The notes beneath the pieces are model-generated. The model searched no databases, was not told where the DNA came from, and saw nothing but the letters and a program-made list of their open reading frames with translations. DNA of 30,173 nt from Dehalococcoidia bacterium (GTDB taxonomy: Bacteria > Chloroflexota > Dehalococcoidia > SZUA-161), in contig JACUUS010000006.1 in NCBI GenBank assembly GCA_014859215.1, forward strand, positions 1-30,173, given 5' to 3'. Of the stretch, positions 22,831 through 29,781 are shown one piece after another. Each line of letters opens with the position of its first letter. Position 1 is the stretch's first letter. A program made the position numbers and the translations under genes.

Positions 22831-23549
22831 CTCAACTCCCGAGGTATCTGGACAATGCGGTCCACGTAGGCAAAGGGTGTTACTACACACTCCGGATCTA
22901 TCTCCCCGGGTTGCACGATCACATCAACCTCGGCTATCGTTATTTCGGCCGCAGTCGCCATGATGGGATTGAAGGTCCGGGCTGTTCCCCTGAAGATCAG
23001 ATTTCCGAGCGTATCAGCCTTGTAGGCCCTGACAAGGGCGTAATCCGCCTTTAGCGCATACTCCAGTACGTGTCTCTTGCCATTGATGATCTTGGTCTCC
23101 TTGCCCTTCTCAACCTCGGTGCCCGCTCCGGTTCGTGTGTAGAACGCGCCTATTCCTGCACCGCCGGCACGTATGCGCTCAGCCAGGGTGCCCTGCGGCA
23201 CGATTTCAAGATCAATCTGCCCTGCCAGGTATTGTTCCTTGAAAGGGCTGTTTGCCTTGGGCGGGGGAGGGAATGGAAAAGAGCAGTAGACCTTGGAGAC
23301 CTGCCCGTTCTCTATGAGTATCGAATGATCGCTGTAGACCACATCCCTGGGGGCGGCGTATCCGATGCCGCTCAGGCCGAAGCCGCCGGTATTGTGTATG
23401 AGGGTGAGGTTCCTGGCGCCCTGATCGCGAAGGGCCATAATAAGGTTCTGGGGAATCCCTGCCGGTCCTCCAAATCCTCCAACCATGACAGTCGAACCGT
23501 CGGGGATATCAGCCACGGCCGTCTTGAAGCTCTCGTAGACCTTGTTCAA
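22827..23549 (-). CDS. CoA-transferase family I, subunit A
   Basis: This 240-residue alpha subunit has GGFGGPAGIPQNLI near the N-terminus (residues 24-37) and GGAGIGAFYTRTGAGT (about 130-145), the usual CoA-binding signatures. YALVRAYKADTLGNLIFRG follows. The TTG at 23549 is supported by AGGAGGT nine bases upstream. It is the first gene of the long minus-strand operon behind operator site 3 and is translationally coupled to subunit B. The insertion with four consecutive prolines (FPFPPPPKAN) is unusual but lies in a loop. Confidence 0.92.
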   Translation of the reverse strand: MNKVYESFKTAVADIPDGSTVMVGGFGGPAGIPQNLIMALRDQGARNLTLIHNTGGFGLSGIGYAAPRDVVYSDHSILIENGQVSKVYCSFPFPPPPKANSPFKEQYLAGQIDLEIVPQGTLAERIRAGGAGIGAFYTRTGAGTEVEKGKETKIINGKRHVLEYALKADYALVRAYKADTLGNLIFRGTARTFNPIMATAAEITIAEVDVIVQPGEIDPECVVTPFAYVDRIVQIPRELR

Positions 23550-23615
23550 GTCTGATTACCTCCTCTTTTGGCAAAGAAGCAGAAGAACTCCAGGGTTCAG
23601 ATAATCAGAGGTGAG

Positions 23616-23661
23616 CGATTGAGCGCTCGCTCACTCTACCAGACGATATATCAAATGTCAA
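23616..23661 (-). promoter_or_regulatory. sigma-70 promoter with TetR-type operator (site 3)
   Basis: On the minus strand, TTGACA (23661-23656), 17 bp and TAGAGT (23638-23633) are followed at once by TGAGCGAGCGCTCAATCG (23633-23616). The core GAGCGCTC is identical to site 2. A second, wider palindrome of GTGAGCG and CGCTCAC arms surrounds it. It drives the CoA-transferase operon, whose TTG start lies 66 bp further on. Confidence 0.7.
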
Positions 23662-23701
23662 TACCCTTGCCTGAGCCAGGATCCTGAGGCTGTTGCCGGG
23701 T

Positions 23702-24418
23702 CTAAAGAGGAAGCCGCCGGGGACTAATGAATACCCCGCTCCCGTCGACGAGATCAACGAGAACCACACTCCGGCTTCCGGACGATGCCGAGCCCGAGTA
23801 GCAGGCCTTTACCGCGCCATCGAACACGCAGCGGAATTCGGAATGATGCCCCAAAGCTACATAATCCATGCCGGAATTTTCGATCTCTTCGCGGCTGATC
23901 TGGAAGCTGTACAGGCTGTCCGGAGTCTCCCCCGAGTAGTACCCGTGACCTAGCGCCAGCCGCCATCGCCGGGGCACCCGCAATGGCGGGATAGCCAGGG
24001 GCCGCAGGTCGCCGCCATACGACGTGATAGGCTTGCCCCAGACTGCGGTGTCCAGACCTGGAAAATCGACTGTTTCGCCGTCCGCCGCTCTCAGAATGTG
24101 GATCGGGGATTCCATGTGCGTGAACTCCGGTCGTTCATAGACAGAGTCGGCTACAAGGCAGTCATGATTACCGGGAAGCACAACAGCCGGAACAGGAAGG
24201 CGCAAGAGCTGTTCTATGGCGAACTCAACCGTATCTGAGTCCACCCGGTTCGAGTCGAAAAGATCGCCCGCGATTATGACCAGGTCTGCGCCGGCACCGC
24301 GCGCCACGTCAACCAGAGCACGCAGCGCCTGTCTCGGTAGTTCAGGTCCGTGCGCATTGCCATAGAGGTCCTCGCCCAGGTGTATATCTGCCGCGTGAAG
24401 GATACGTACTCGCTCCAT
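23702..24418 (-). CDS. SbcD-like calcineurin-fold metallophosphoesterase
   Basis: This 238-residue protein has the full two-metal site: Asp11 and His13 (ADIHLG), Asp52 (GDLFDSNR), Asn84 and His85 (LPGNHDC), His158 (LGHGYYSG) and His191/His192 (LGHHSE). Order and spacing match the nuclease domain of SbcD/Mre11-type enzymes. It is short and lacks the C-terminal capping domain, and no SbcC partner is present, so it may be a stand-alone phosphodiesterase. It is monocistronic, convergent with nothing, and divergent from the NifX-like cluster. The ATG at 24418 has no strong ribosome site. Confidence 0.85.
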   Translation of the reverse strand: MERVRILHAADIHLGEDLYGNAHGPELPRQALRALVDVARGAGADLVIIAGDLFDSNRVDSDTVEFAIEQLLRLPVPAVVLPGNHDCLVADSVYERPEFTHMESPIHILRAADGETVDFPGLDTAVWGKPITSYGGDLRPLAIPPLRVPRRWRLALGHGYYSGETPDSLYSFQISREEIENSGMDYVALGHHSEFRCVFDGAVKACYSGSASSGSRSVVLVDLVDGSGVFISPRRLPL

Positions 24419-24519
24419 GACTAATCAGCGCCGGCAAACCCGCCGTTCGGACAACGACAGGCGGCAATATCCAATATAAGGCTTTTCCCATGAGTTGATC
24501 AAGCGCACAGGCGAATGCC

Positions 24520-24572
24520 TTGACATACCCACGCATGGGTGGTATCGTGGATTATGAGCATATGTTCATAAT
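24520..24572 (+). promoter_or_regulatory. promoter with two palindromes before the NifX-like cluster
   Basis: TTGACA (24520-24525), a 17-bp spacer and TATCGT (24543-24548) form a good promoter. The spacer contains ACCCA-CGCA-TGGGT (24527-24540). Just after the -10 box, a 22-bp near-perfect palindrome (24551-24572, arms ATTATGA and TCATAAT around GCATATGT) covers the start point. A dedicated repressor is likely; none is encoded in the adjacent genes. Confidence 0.65.
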
Positions 24573-24635
24573 GCCTTGGTCGGTCTACATGCCTGACTAC
24601 CGGCCCGGGCATTGAACTCTAGTCGGAGGTGCGCA

Positions 24636-25145
24636 ATGCGAATAGCGGTTTCAGCGGAAGGTCCGGGCCTGGACTCGCCGGTAGACCCCCGGTTTGGCCG
24701 TTGCCGCTGTCTGATCCTGGTAGACCCGGATACGGGGGAGTTTGAGGCCGTTGAAAACACCGGCCAGGCAGCGACCGGGGGCGCGGGTATCGCAACGGCC
24801 CAGCTTGTCGCGGGGAAAGAGGTCGTCGCGGTCCTGACCGGAAACTGCGGGCCCAACGCTTACAGGACCTTGCAGGCTGCCGGCATCGAGGTGATAACCG
24901 GGGTCTCCGGCACAGTCAGAGAGGCAATCGAGAAGTACAGGACCGGAGGACTCCAGGCCTCGTCGGGTCCCAGCGTACAGGCCCACGCCGGCATGAGAAC
25001 AGATAGTGAAAGCAACGTCACAAGCGAGAGTACAGGCTACTCACGGCAGCTCGAGACACTCAAGGTCCAGACACAGGACATGCGAAATGAGCTGAGCCAG
25101 ATAATGGACCGGCTTGACAGGATAGAGAAGGGTTTGAGTTCCTAG
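24636..25145 (+). CDS. NifX/MTH1175-like dinitrogenase iron-molybdenum cofactor family protein with coiled-coil tail
   Basis: The N-terminal domain (residues 1-105) matches the Fe-Mo cofactor biosynthesis fold: MRIAVSAEGPGLDSPVDPRFGRC, VENTGQAATGGAGIATAQLV and VLTGNCGPNAYRTLQAAGI. A polar linker is followed by a predicted coiled coil (about 140-168, QLETLKVQTQDMRNELSQIM). I chose ATG 24636 (GGAGGT upstream) over an in-frame upstream start. No nitrogenase genes are in view, and most proteins of this family serve unknown metal or Fe-S carrier roles. It is the first gene behind the palindromic promoter. Confidence 0.88.
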   Translation: MRIAVSAEGPGLDSPVDPRFGRCRCLILVDPDTGEFEAVENTGQAATGGAGIATAQLVAGKEVVAVLTGNCGPNAYRTLQAAGIEVITGVSGTVREAIEKYRTGGLQASSGPSVQAHAGMRTDSESNVTSESTGYSRQLETLKVQTQDMRNELSQIMDRLDRIEKGLSS

Positions 25146-25196
25146 CATTCTCTCAGGTCCGGGGAAGACCCGCGAAATTCGATTTGGGGGATCGCA

Positions 25197-26027
25197 ATGA
25201 CTGTGCGTCTCACCACCTTATCAGAGAATACCGCCCACATGGGGTTCCTGGCCGAGTGGGGACTGAGCATACTTGTTGAAACCGATGATTGCAAGGTACT
25301 GCTCGACTCTGGGATGGGGATTTCCGCCGCGCACAATGCCGACCTGATGGGAATTGACCTATCCTCTGTGGACAAGATCGTGCTCAGCCACGCGCATACC
25401 GACCATACCGGCGGTCTGCGCGATATCCTGAGGAGGATGAGAAAACAGGTTGAGGTCATAGCCCACCCGGATATCTGGATTCCGAAATATGTCCACTTCG
25501 GCGAGGTAAGCCGGTATGCTGGGATACCCTATACGCGAGAAGAACTGGAAAGCCTTGGGGCTTTTTTCAACCTCACCAGCGAACCGGTGCGTATAAGCGA
25601 CGCCGTCATGACAACGGGCGAGATCGAGATGACCACCGGGTACGAGAAAATCGATGAAAGGCTCTGCATAAAAAGCGGTGAGAGAATGGTCCCTGATCCC
25701 CTGGCGGATGACCTTGCGCTGGTGGTCAAGACCGGGACGGGTCTCGCCATCATAACCGGCTGCGCTCACCGGGGGATAGTCAATACCGTGCGGCACGTAC
25801 AGAAGCTCACCGGCAGCGAATACATTCACACCATAGTCGGAGGCACCCATCTCATTCTCTCTTCCCAGGAACGGATTAACAGCACCGCGGAAGAGATCAG
25901 GGAACTCGGCCTGATGCGACTGGGCGTATCGCACTGCACCGGCTTCAATGCATGCGCCGCCCTGGCGGCTGAGTTCGGCCAGATATTCTTTCTGAACAAT
26001 GCGGGAACGCAGATATCACTGGATTAA
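25197..26027 (+). CDS. metallo-beta-lactamase-fold hydrolase
   Basis: This 276-residue protein carries the MBL metal motif His65-x-His67-x-Asp69-His70 (SHAHTDHTGG), LLDSGMG upstream, and the later ligand region TGCAHRGIVNT. It belongs to the subgroup of archaeal/bacterial MBL proteins near the tetrahydromethanopterin-pathway phosphate synthase annotation, a label that is unreliable for function. Family members often sit with NifX/MTH1175 and MinD-type genes, as here. It may act on a nucleotide or phospho-ester. It starts 51 bp after the NifX-like gene. Confidence 0.87.
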   Translation: MTVRLTTLSENTAHMGFLAEWGLSILVETDDCKVLLDSGMGISAAHNADLMGIDLSSVDKIVLSHAHTDHTGGLRDILRRMRKQVEVIAHPDIWIPKYVHFGEVSRYAGIPYTREELESLGAFFNLTSEPVRISDAVMTTGEIEMTTGYEKIDERLCIKSGERMVPDPLADDLALVVKTGTGLAIITGCAHRGIVNTVRHVQKLTGSEYIHTIVGGTHLILSSQERINSTAEEIRELGLMRLGVSHCTGFNACAALAAEFGQIFFLNNAGTQISLD

Positions 26028-26044
26028 CACCGGAGGTGGTTGCC

Positions 26045-26263
26045 ATGCCTAAAGGTGACAGAACAGGACCGCCCTGGGGAAGCGGCCCCGGAACAGGAGC
26101 CGGACCCCGCGGAGGCGGGCGAATGAAAGGGACCAGGGCCGGAGCGGGCCCGGGCGGGGAGTGCGTATGCCCCGACTGCGGCGCAAGAGCGCCCCACCAA
26201 AGGGGAAGCCCATGCTACACGCAGGCGTGCCCGAAATGCGGAACCAGGATGGTGAGAGGGTAG
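26045..26263 (+). CDS. small DUF5320-like protein with a C-terminal zinc ribbon
   Basis: This 72-residue protein starts MPKGDRTGPPWGSGPGTGAG, the glycine-rich opening of DUF5320-type proteins common in NifX/MTH1175 clusters. It ends in a cysteine module (CVCPDCGARAPHQ ... CYTQACPKCG) with five to six cysteines fit for zinc or an Fe-S centre. I start it at ATG 26045, eight bases after GGAGGT, not at the upstream in-frame GTG. Its stop touches the start of the ATPase remnant. Confidence 0.7.
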   Translation: MPKGDRTGPPWGSGPGTGAGPRGGGRMKGTRAGAGPGGECVCPDCGARAPHQRGSPCYTQACPKCGTRMVRG

Positions 26264-26264
26264 A

Positions 26265-26640
26265 TTGATAGTATCCGTGGCCGGCGGAAAGGGAGGCACC
26301 GGTAAGACACTGGTAGCCACCAGTCTCGCCCTCTCCGTGGCAGGGCGGGGCCGACCCAGCCCTGGGAACTGCGACTTCGAAGAACCTGGCGACCACATAT
26401 TCCTGAAGCCCGTTCTGACCAACGGAAGCGTCTGTGTACTTGTGCCTGAAGTGGAGGAGACGAAATTTCACCCGAGCTACCACGCTGAGCAGGGACTGAC
26501 GGTGACCGGGGCGGATGCCCTTCGATAACTCGGTCACCGAGGCGGTCGTGCATGGAGTGTCCGTGGCAGAATATTCGGTGGGCAGAGCCGCGCACGAGAC
26601 CGAGCAGACGGGAAAGAGTATGGAGAAGGCGTTAGCCTGA
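26265..26640 (+). pseudogene. MinD/Mrp-type P-loop ATPase with an internal deletion
   Basis: Translation from TTG 26265 gives MIVSVAGGKGGTGKTLVATS, the deviant Walker A of MinD/Mrp/NBP35 ATPases, and CDFEEPGDHIFLKPV. The frame ends at TGA after 87 residues. In the +1 frame directly after, from about 26516, comes MPFDNSVTEAVVHGVSVAEY followed by SVGRAAHETEQTGKSMEKAL, which is the expected C-terminus. The ferredoxin-type cysteine segment and the central ATPase motifs, about 170 residues, are missing. The gene is thus deleted and shifted, not merely short. The normal family length is near 290 residues. The cluster has lost, or never needed, this carrier ATPase. Confidence 0.75.
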
Positions 26641-26658
26641 CTGGAAGGGGAATCCACC

Positions 26659-26895
26659 ATGCCGATTTACGATTTTAAATGCACAGACTGCGGGAAGATC
26701 GCCGAGATCTTCATCAAGACTTCCGGGCAGGCAGCCCGGTGCCCTGATTGCGGCGGAAGCAACATGGAAAGGCTTATGTCCGCCTCATACCTGATAAAGA
26801 TGGGTTCCAATGCACCCTCCAGTACTTGTTGCGGCAGGAGCGAGCGCTGCGAGACGCCTTCCTGTTCGACCGGGGAGGGGTGCCGCAGGAGCTGA
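26659..26895 (+). CDS. FmdB-family zinc-ribbon protein
   Basis: This 78-residue protein opens MPIYDFKCTDCGKIAEIFIK with Cys8/Cys11, then CPDCGG with Cys28/Cys31, the standard FmdB ribbon. The C-terminus is cysteine- and serine-rich (STCCGRSERC, CSTGEGC) and may bind extra metal. FmdB proteins are putative regulators or chaperones of unknown mechanism. It starts 18 bp after the ATPase remnant, behind GGAAGGGG. Confidence 0.85.
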   Translation: MPIYDFKCTDCGKIAEIFIKTSGQAARCPDCGGSNMERLMSASYLIKMGSNAPSSTCCGRSERCETPSCSTGEGCRRS

Positions 26896-26913
26896 GGAGG
26901 TGAAAACCACCCC

Positions 26914-27204
26914 ATGGAGCCAATAGACCTAAAACCCGGGTACTCCACGCAGGACATTCCCGGCAGGTGCGTCAAATGCCTGGCCGAACAGAAACTCAGG
27001 AGCTGTCTGTTCGAGCTTCTCGAAAACGGGTGCGAGAACAAAGAGCTGCGCGAGAGGTTTGAAATGCTCGCAGCATTCCTGAAATCGCCGGAATCGCAGG
27101 AGCTGAGAGACGAGGCTGAAAGGCATCTAGCTGAAGGGAAACAGGTAACAGTCAACATAAGCTTCGAACTCGAAAAGCCGAGATACGAACTGAAGGTTGA
27201 GTAG
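26914..27204 (+). CDS. hypothetical protein of the NifX-like cluster
   Basis: This 96-residue protein is not recognised as a named family. It has a CVKC pair (residues 19-22) plus two further cysteines (SC at 31 and GC at 40), a charged helical middle (CENKELRERFEMLAAFLKSP) and a C-terminal strand pair (KQVTVNISFELEKPRYELKV). It starts behind GGAGGTG and is followed 24 bp later by the second NifX-like gene. Its composition suits a small metal-linked cytoplasmic partner. Confidence 0.6.
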   Translation: MEPIDLKPGYSTQDIPGRCVKCLAEQKLRSCLFELLENGCENKELRERFEMLAAFLKSPESQELRDEAERHLAEGKQVTVNISFELEKPRYELKVE

Positions 27205-27228
27205 TCAAAACAGATGGAGGTAGCTCAG

Positions 27229-27567
27229 ATGAGATATGCGATACCTGTGAGCAGCGGGTTACTCGCACAGCATTTCGGACACTGTGATCAATTCGCTTTG
27301 ATCGATGTAGACATACGTGCCAGGCAGGTCCTCGAAAAGAAGGTCGTGCCTTCGCCGGGCCATCAGCCGGGTTTACTTCCCCAGTGGCTGGCTGAGCAGG
27401 GTGTGTCCATAGTCATAGCCGGAGGGATGGGCATGCGAGCGCAGGACCTTTTCCGGGAGAACCGCATCCAGGTCGTGGTGGGCTCGCTCGAACAGGACCC
27501 GGAAAAGGCCGTCCTCAGTCATCTCAACGGCGTGCTGGATACCGGGGACAATGTTTGCGATCATTAG
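27229..27567 (+). CDS. second NifX/MTH1175-like Fe-Mo cofactor family protein
   Basis: This 112-residue single-domain protein begins MRYAIPVSSGLLAQHFGHCD, the typical start with the FGHC metal-site region. VSIVIAGGMGMRAQDLFREN and QVVVGS complete the fold. I chose ATG 27229, preceded by GGAGGT. It differs from the gene at 24636 in lacking the coiled-coil tail. Such proteins probably carry or insert a metal cluster. Confidence 0.88.
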   Translation: MRYAIPVSSGLLAQHFGHCDQFALIDVDIRARQVLEKKVVPSPGHQPGLLPQWLAEQGVSIVIAGGMGMRAQDLFRENRIQVVVGSLEQDPEKAVLSHLNGVLDTGDNVCDH

Positions 27568-27661
27568 AGATGGCAACCTCACAGGCTGGATTGCGGCGCC
27601 TTCTGTGGGCCGCTAATCTGCCACCGTTCCCGGGGAAGAAACGGAAGATGGTGATCGACTT

Positions 27662-28099
27662 ATGTTAGAAGACGAAGGTATCAGGAATCCCGCGCCAGGC
27701 GACATCTATTCACGGACCGTAATCGACCACGTTACGAGGCCGAGAAACGTGGGTTACCTCGACGATCCAGACGGGGTCGGGCGGATGACAGGCGAGTGCG
27801 GCGATACGATGGAAATTCGCCTGAGGGTCAGGAACGACGCCATTACCCAGGCCAGCTTCATGACCGACGGCTGCGGCAGCACCATCGCGGCGGGAAGCAT
27901 GGTCACAGTGCTGGCAACACAAAAGAGCGTTTCTGAGGCCGCCAGGATCAGGCAAGAGGCTATTCTGGAGGCGCTGGGAGGGCTGCCAGCGGAGAGCGAG
28001 CACTGTGCGACCCTGGCCGCGGATACGCTGGACAATGCTATCCGCGACTATCTGGCGCTCAAGAAGAACCCCTGGAAACGGGCCTACCGCAAGCTCTGA
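27662..28099 (+). CDS. NifU/IscU-like iron-sulfur scaffold protein
   Basis: This 145-residue protein has the three scaffold cysteines and aspartate: Cys46 and Asp48 (GECGDTM), Cys71 (TDGCGSTIAAGSM) and Cys115 (SEHCATLA). The opening YSRTVIDHVTRPRNVGYLDD is the usual NifU N-terminal region. It should assemble [2Fe-2S] or [4Fe-4S] clusters for transfer. The C-terminal NifU domains are absent, so it is IscU-sized. Its place next to NifX-like proteins supports a metal-cofactor role for the cluster. Confidence 0.9.
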   Translation: MLEDEGIRNPAPGDIYSRTVIDHVTRPRNVGYLDDPDGVGRMTGECGDTMEIRLRVRNDAITQASFMTDGCGSTIAAGSMVTVLATQKSVSEAARIRQEAILEALGGLPAESEHCATLAADTLDNAIRDYLALKKNPWKRAYRKL

Positions 28100-28110
28100 A
28101 GGAGGCACGG

Positions 28111-28770
28111 GTGGACGAAAAATACCTCAGGCCGACCCCGACCATTGATTCTGATAACCGCGCGATCGGCGCGAAAGTGCGTGAGCTCGCCGCCGGGAAG
28201 TCCAACCAGGCGGAAATTTCATCAATCCTCTTCTACTTCGTGCGAGACGCTATCTCGTATAATCTTTATGTCAATAAGCACATGCCCGAGCATTTCAGGG
28301 CGAGCAGCACGCTCGAAAGAGGGCAAGGCTACTGCGTGCAGAAGGCCGTGCTTCTCGCGGCCATGGCTCGTGCAGCGGGGATACCCGCCCGCCTCGGTTT
28401 CGCCAAGATCAGGAACAACCTGGTGCCGCAGAAGGTCCTATCCCTGCTGGGAACAGACATATTCCCGTGGCACGGTTATACCGATCTTTACCTGTCCGGG
28501 AAATGGGTGAAGGCTACACCGGCTTTCGATGTCAGGATGTGCCGGGAGAACAGGTTCATTCCCGTCGAGTTCGACGGCCGCGCTGATGCCCGGTTCCCTC
28601 AATATGATCTTGATGGAAGGCCTCATATAGAGTACCTTCTCGACCGCGGCCCTCGCGACGAAGTGCCTCTGAATGACATACGCAGCGCCTTGATAGAACG
28701 TAACATGCTGGACCCTGCAGAACTCGTGGGCACTGACTTCGATATGGACCAGGCAGATACGCGGGAGTGA
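28111..28770 (+). CDS. transglutaminase-like cysteine-protease-fold protein
   Basis: This 219-residue protein carries the transglutaminase triad: Cys75 in GQGYCVQKAVLLAAMARAAG, His121 in FPWHGYTDLYL and Asp140 in TPAFD. There is no signal peptide, so it acts in the cytoplasm. Bacterial relatives are peptidases or amide hydrolases of mostly unknown target. It starts at GTG 28111, 11 bp after the NifU-like gene, behind GGAGGC, and so belongs to the same operon. Confidence 0.87.
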   Translation: MDEKYLRPTPTIDSDNRAIGAKVRELAAGKSNQAEISSILFYFVRDAISYNLYVNKHMPEHFRASSTLERGQGYCVQKAVLLAAMARAAGIPARLGFAKIRNNLVPQKVLSLLGTDIFPWHGYTDLYLSGKWVKATPAFDVRMCRENRFIPVEFDGRADARFPQYDLDGRPHIEYLLDRGPRDEVPLNDIRSALIERNMLDPAELVGTDFDMDQADTRE

Positions 28771-28920
28771 TTGCCAGGCGCCTGCCTTAGTTCCGGTGCG
28801 ACTGCATGCTCCTGAAGAGATCCTCGACTGAAGTCCCCTGATTTCACATCTGCGTATAATCTCCAGCCGTGTCCACGTGCCTTACCGCCGAGCGGAGCCG
28901 GAACCCGTCGCCCTTCGGGC

Positions 28921-28950
28921 TTGACAGGGCCTTGCGGGTACTGGCAATAT
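28921..28950 (+). promoter_or_regulatory. possible promoter for the MarR gene
   Basis: TTGACA at 28921-28926 is followed after 18 bp by a weak CAATAT. A small GCCC-TTC-GGGC hairpin (about 28911-28920) abuts it. Only the -35 box is convincing. The preceding gap from 28771 shows nothing else. Confidence 0.35.
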
Positions 28951-28994
28951 GTAGAACGAAATAACGATTGCTCCCGATAGGCATATTTGCCATA

Positions 28995-29606
28995 ATGGAG
29001 GAACTCAAACCAAGGAGCCGTACTTTGTCCAACCGCAGCGCTTCTGGACCCAGGAAACGAATATCTGACGCAGAGCTTGAACAGATAGCACCCCCATACA
29101 GGGCCTTGCTGCCGCTGGTTGTCTTTGCCCAGGCCTTCAATACCTTCGGCAGGGCTTTTGAAAAGGCCGTGCAGCCCGCCGGCCTCAACCTGTCGCAGTC
29201 CATAACCCTGTGGGCGCTATTGCTTTCAGACCAGCCCCTCACTCCGACTGAGATTTCCCGCGTGCTTCCAATACAGACCCACTCGGTCACCACGCTGCTT
29301 GACCGCCTCCAGGACCGCAAGCTGATAAGGCGCCGCCGGTCTACCAGCGACAGGCGAAGCGTGAACGTGACTCTTACTGCGGAAGGGGAGCAGCTGGCGA
29401 AGCAGTTTATCCCCGCCGTGAGCGCGGTGATCGAGGAGGTGTTCCTCGGCCTGTCAACCGACGAGCTCGAGACCCTCGAATCAATCTGCCGCAAGATCCG
29501 CAACAGCAGCACCAGGCGGCTGGACGCTAACCCGGACCATCTTGAGCTCACCGTGGAGCAGCTTACCGGACCGGTCGCGAGGTTGAGCGCCGAAACAAAG
29601 AAGTAG
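28995..29606 (+). CDS. MarR-family transcriptional regulator
   Basis: This protein of about 203 residues has a winged helix at roughly 60-135: SQSITLWALLLSDQPLTPTE, VLPIQTHSVTTLLDRLQDRK, and the wing RRRSTSDRRSVNVTLTAEGE. The N- and C-terminal helices form the usual dimer. I prefer ATG 28995; an in-frame TTG at 28968 would add nine residues, and neither has a good ribosome site. It has no obvious target other than itself or the secreted-protein gene downstream. Confidence 0.85.
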   Translation: MEELKPRSRTLSNRSASGPRKRISDAELEQIAPPYRALLPLVVFAQAFNTFGRAFEKAVQPAGLNLSQSITLWALLLSDQPLTPTEISRVLPIQTHSVTTLLDRLQDRKLIRRRRSTSDRRSVNVTLTAEGEQLAKQFIPAVSAVIEEVFLGLSTDELETLESICRKIRNSSTRRLDANPDHLELTVEQLTGPVARLSAETKK

Positions 29607-29644
29607 ACGCCCTCGAACCGGCTCTGACTCAGGAAGCATGCTTA

Positions 29645-29658
29645 TGCGCCGGCCGGCG
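29645..29658 (+). terminator. GC palindrome after the MarR gene
   Basis: GCGCCGGCCGGCGC is a perfect 14-bp palindrome, flanked by AGGAAG and CTTCCT arms that extend the possible stem. It lies 38 bp after the MarR stop. There is no T-run directly after it, so termination is only possible. Confidence 0.3.
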
Positions 29659-29781
29659 CTCCTTCCTGCTCGCTGTGCACCCCGTCTCTGATTCGCGCCT
29701 GCCTGATCCCCGCCGGCTTCCGGAACTTTTCCTCCCTTCTTCTCGTCCAAGATATTAGACCGGTTTCAGAGGAGGCAGAGC

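Noticed and set aside
22831..22890. Longer N-terminus of CoA-transferase subunit B from 22890
   Set aside because: The extra 20 residues lie inside subunit A and do not resemble the family; the ATGA overlap start at 22830 fits.
24636..28770. Nitrogenase or nitrogen-fixation locus
   Set aside because: Only NifX/NifU-like accessory folds are present; there are no nifHDK, nifE/N or nifB genes in the window.
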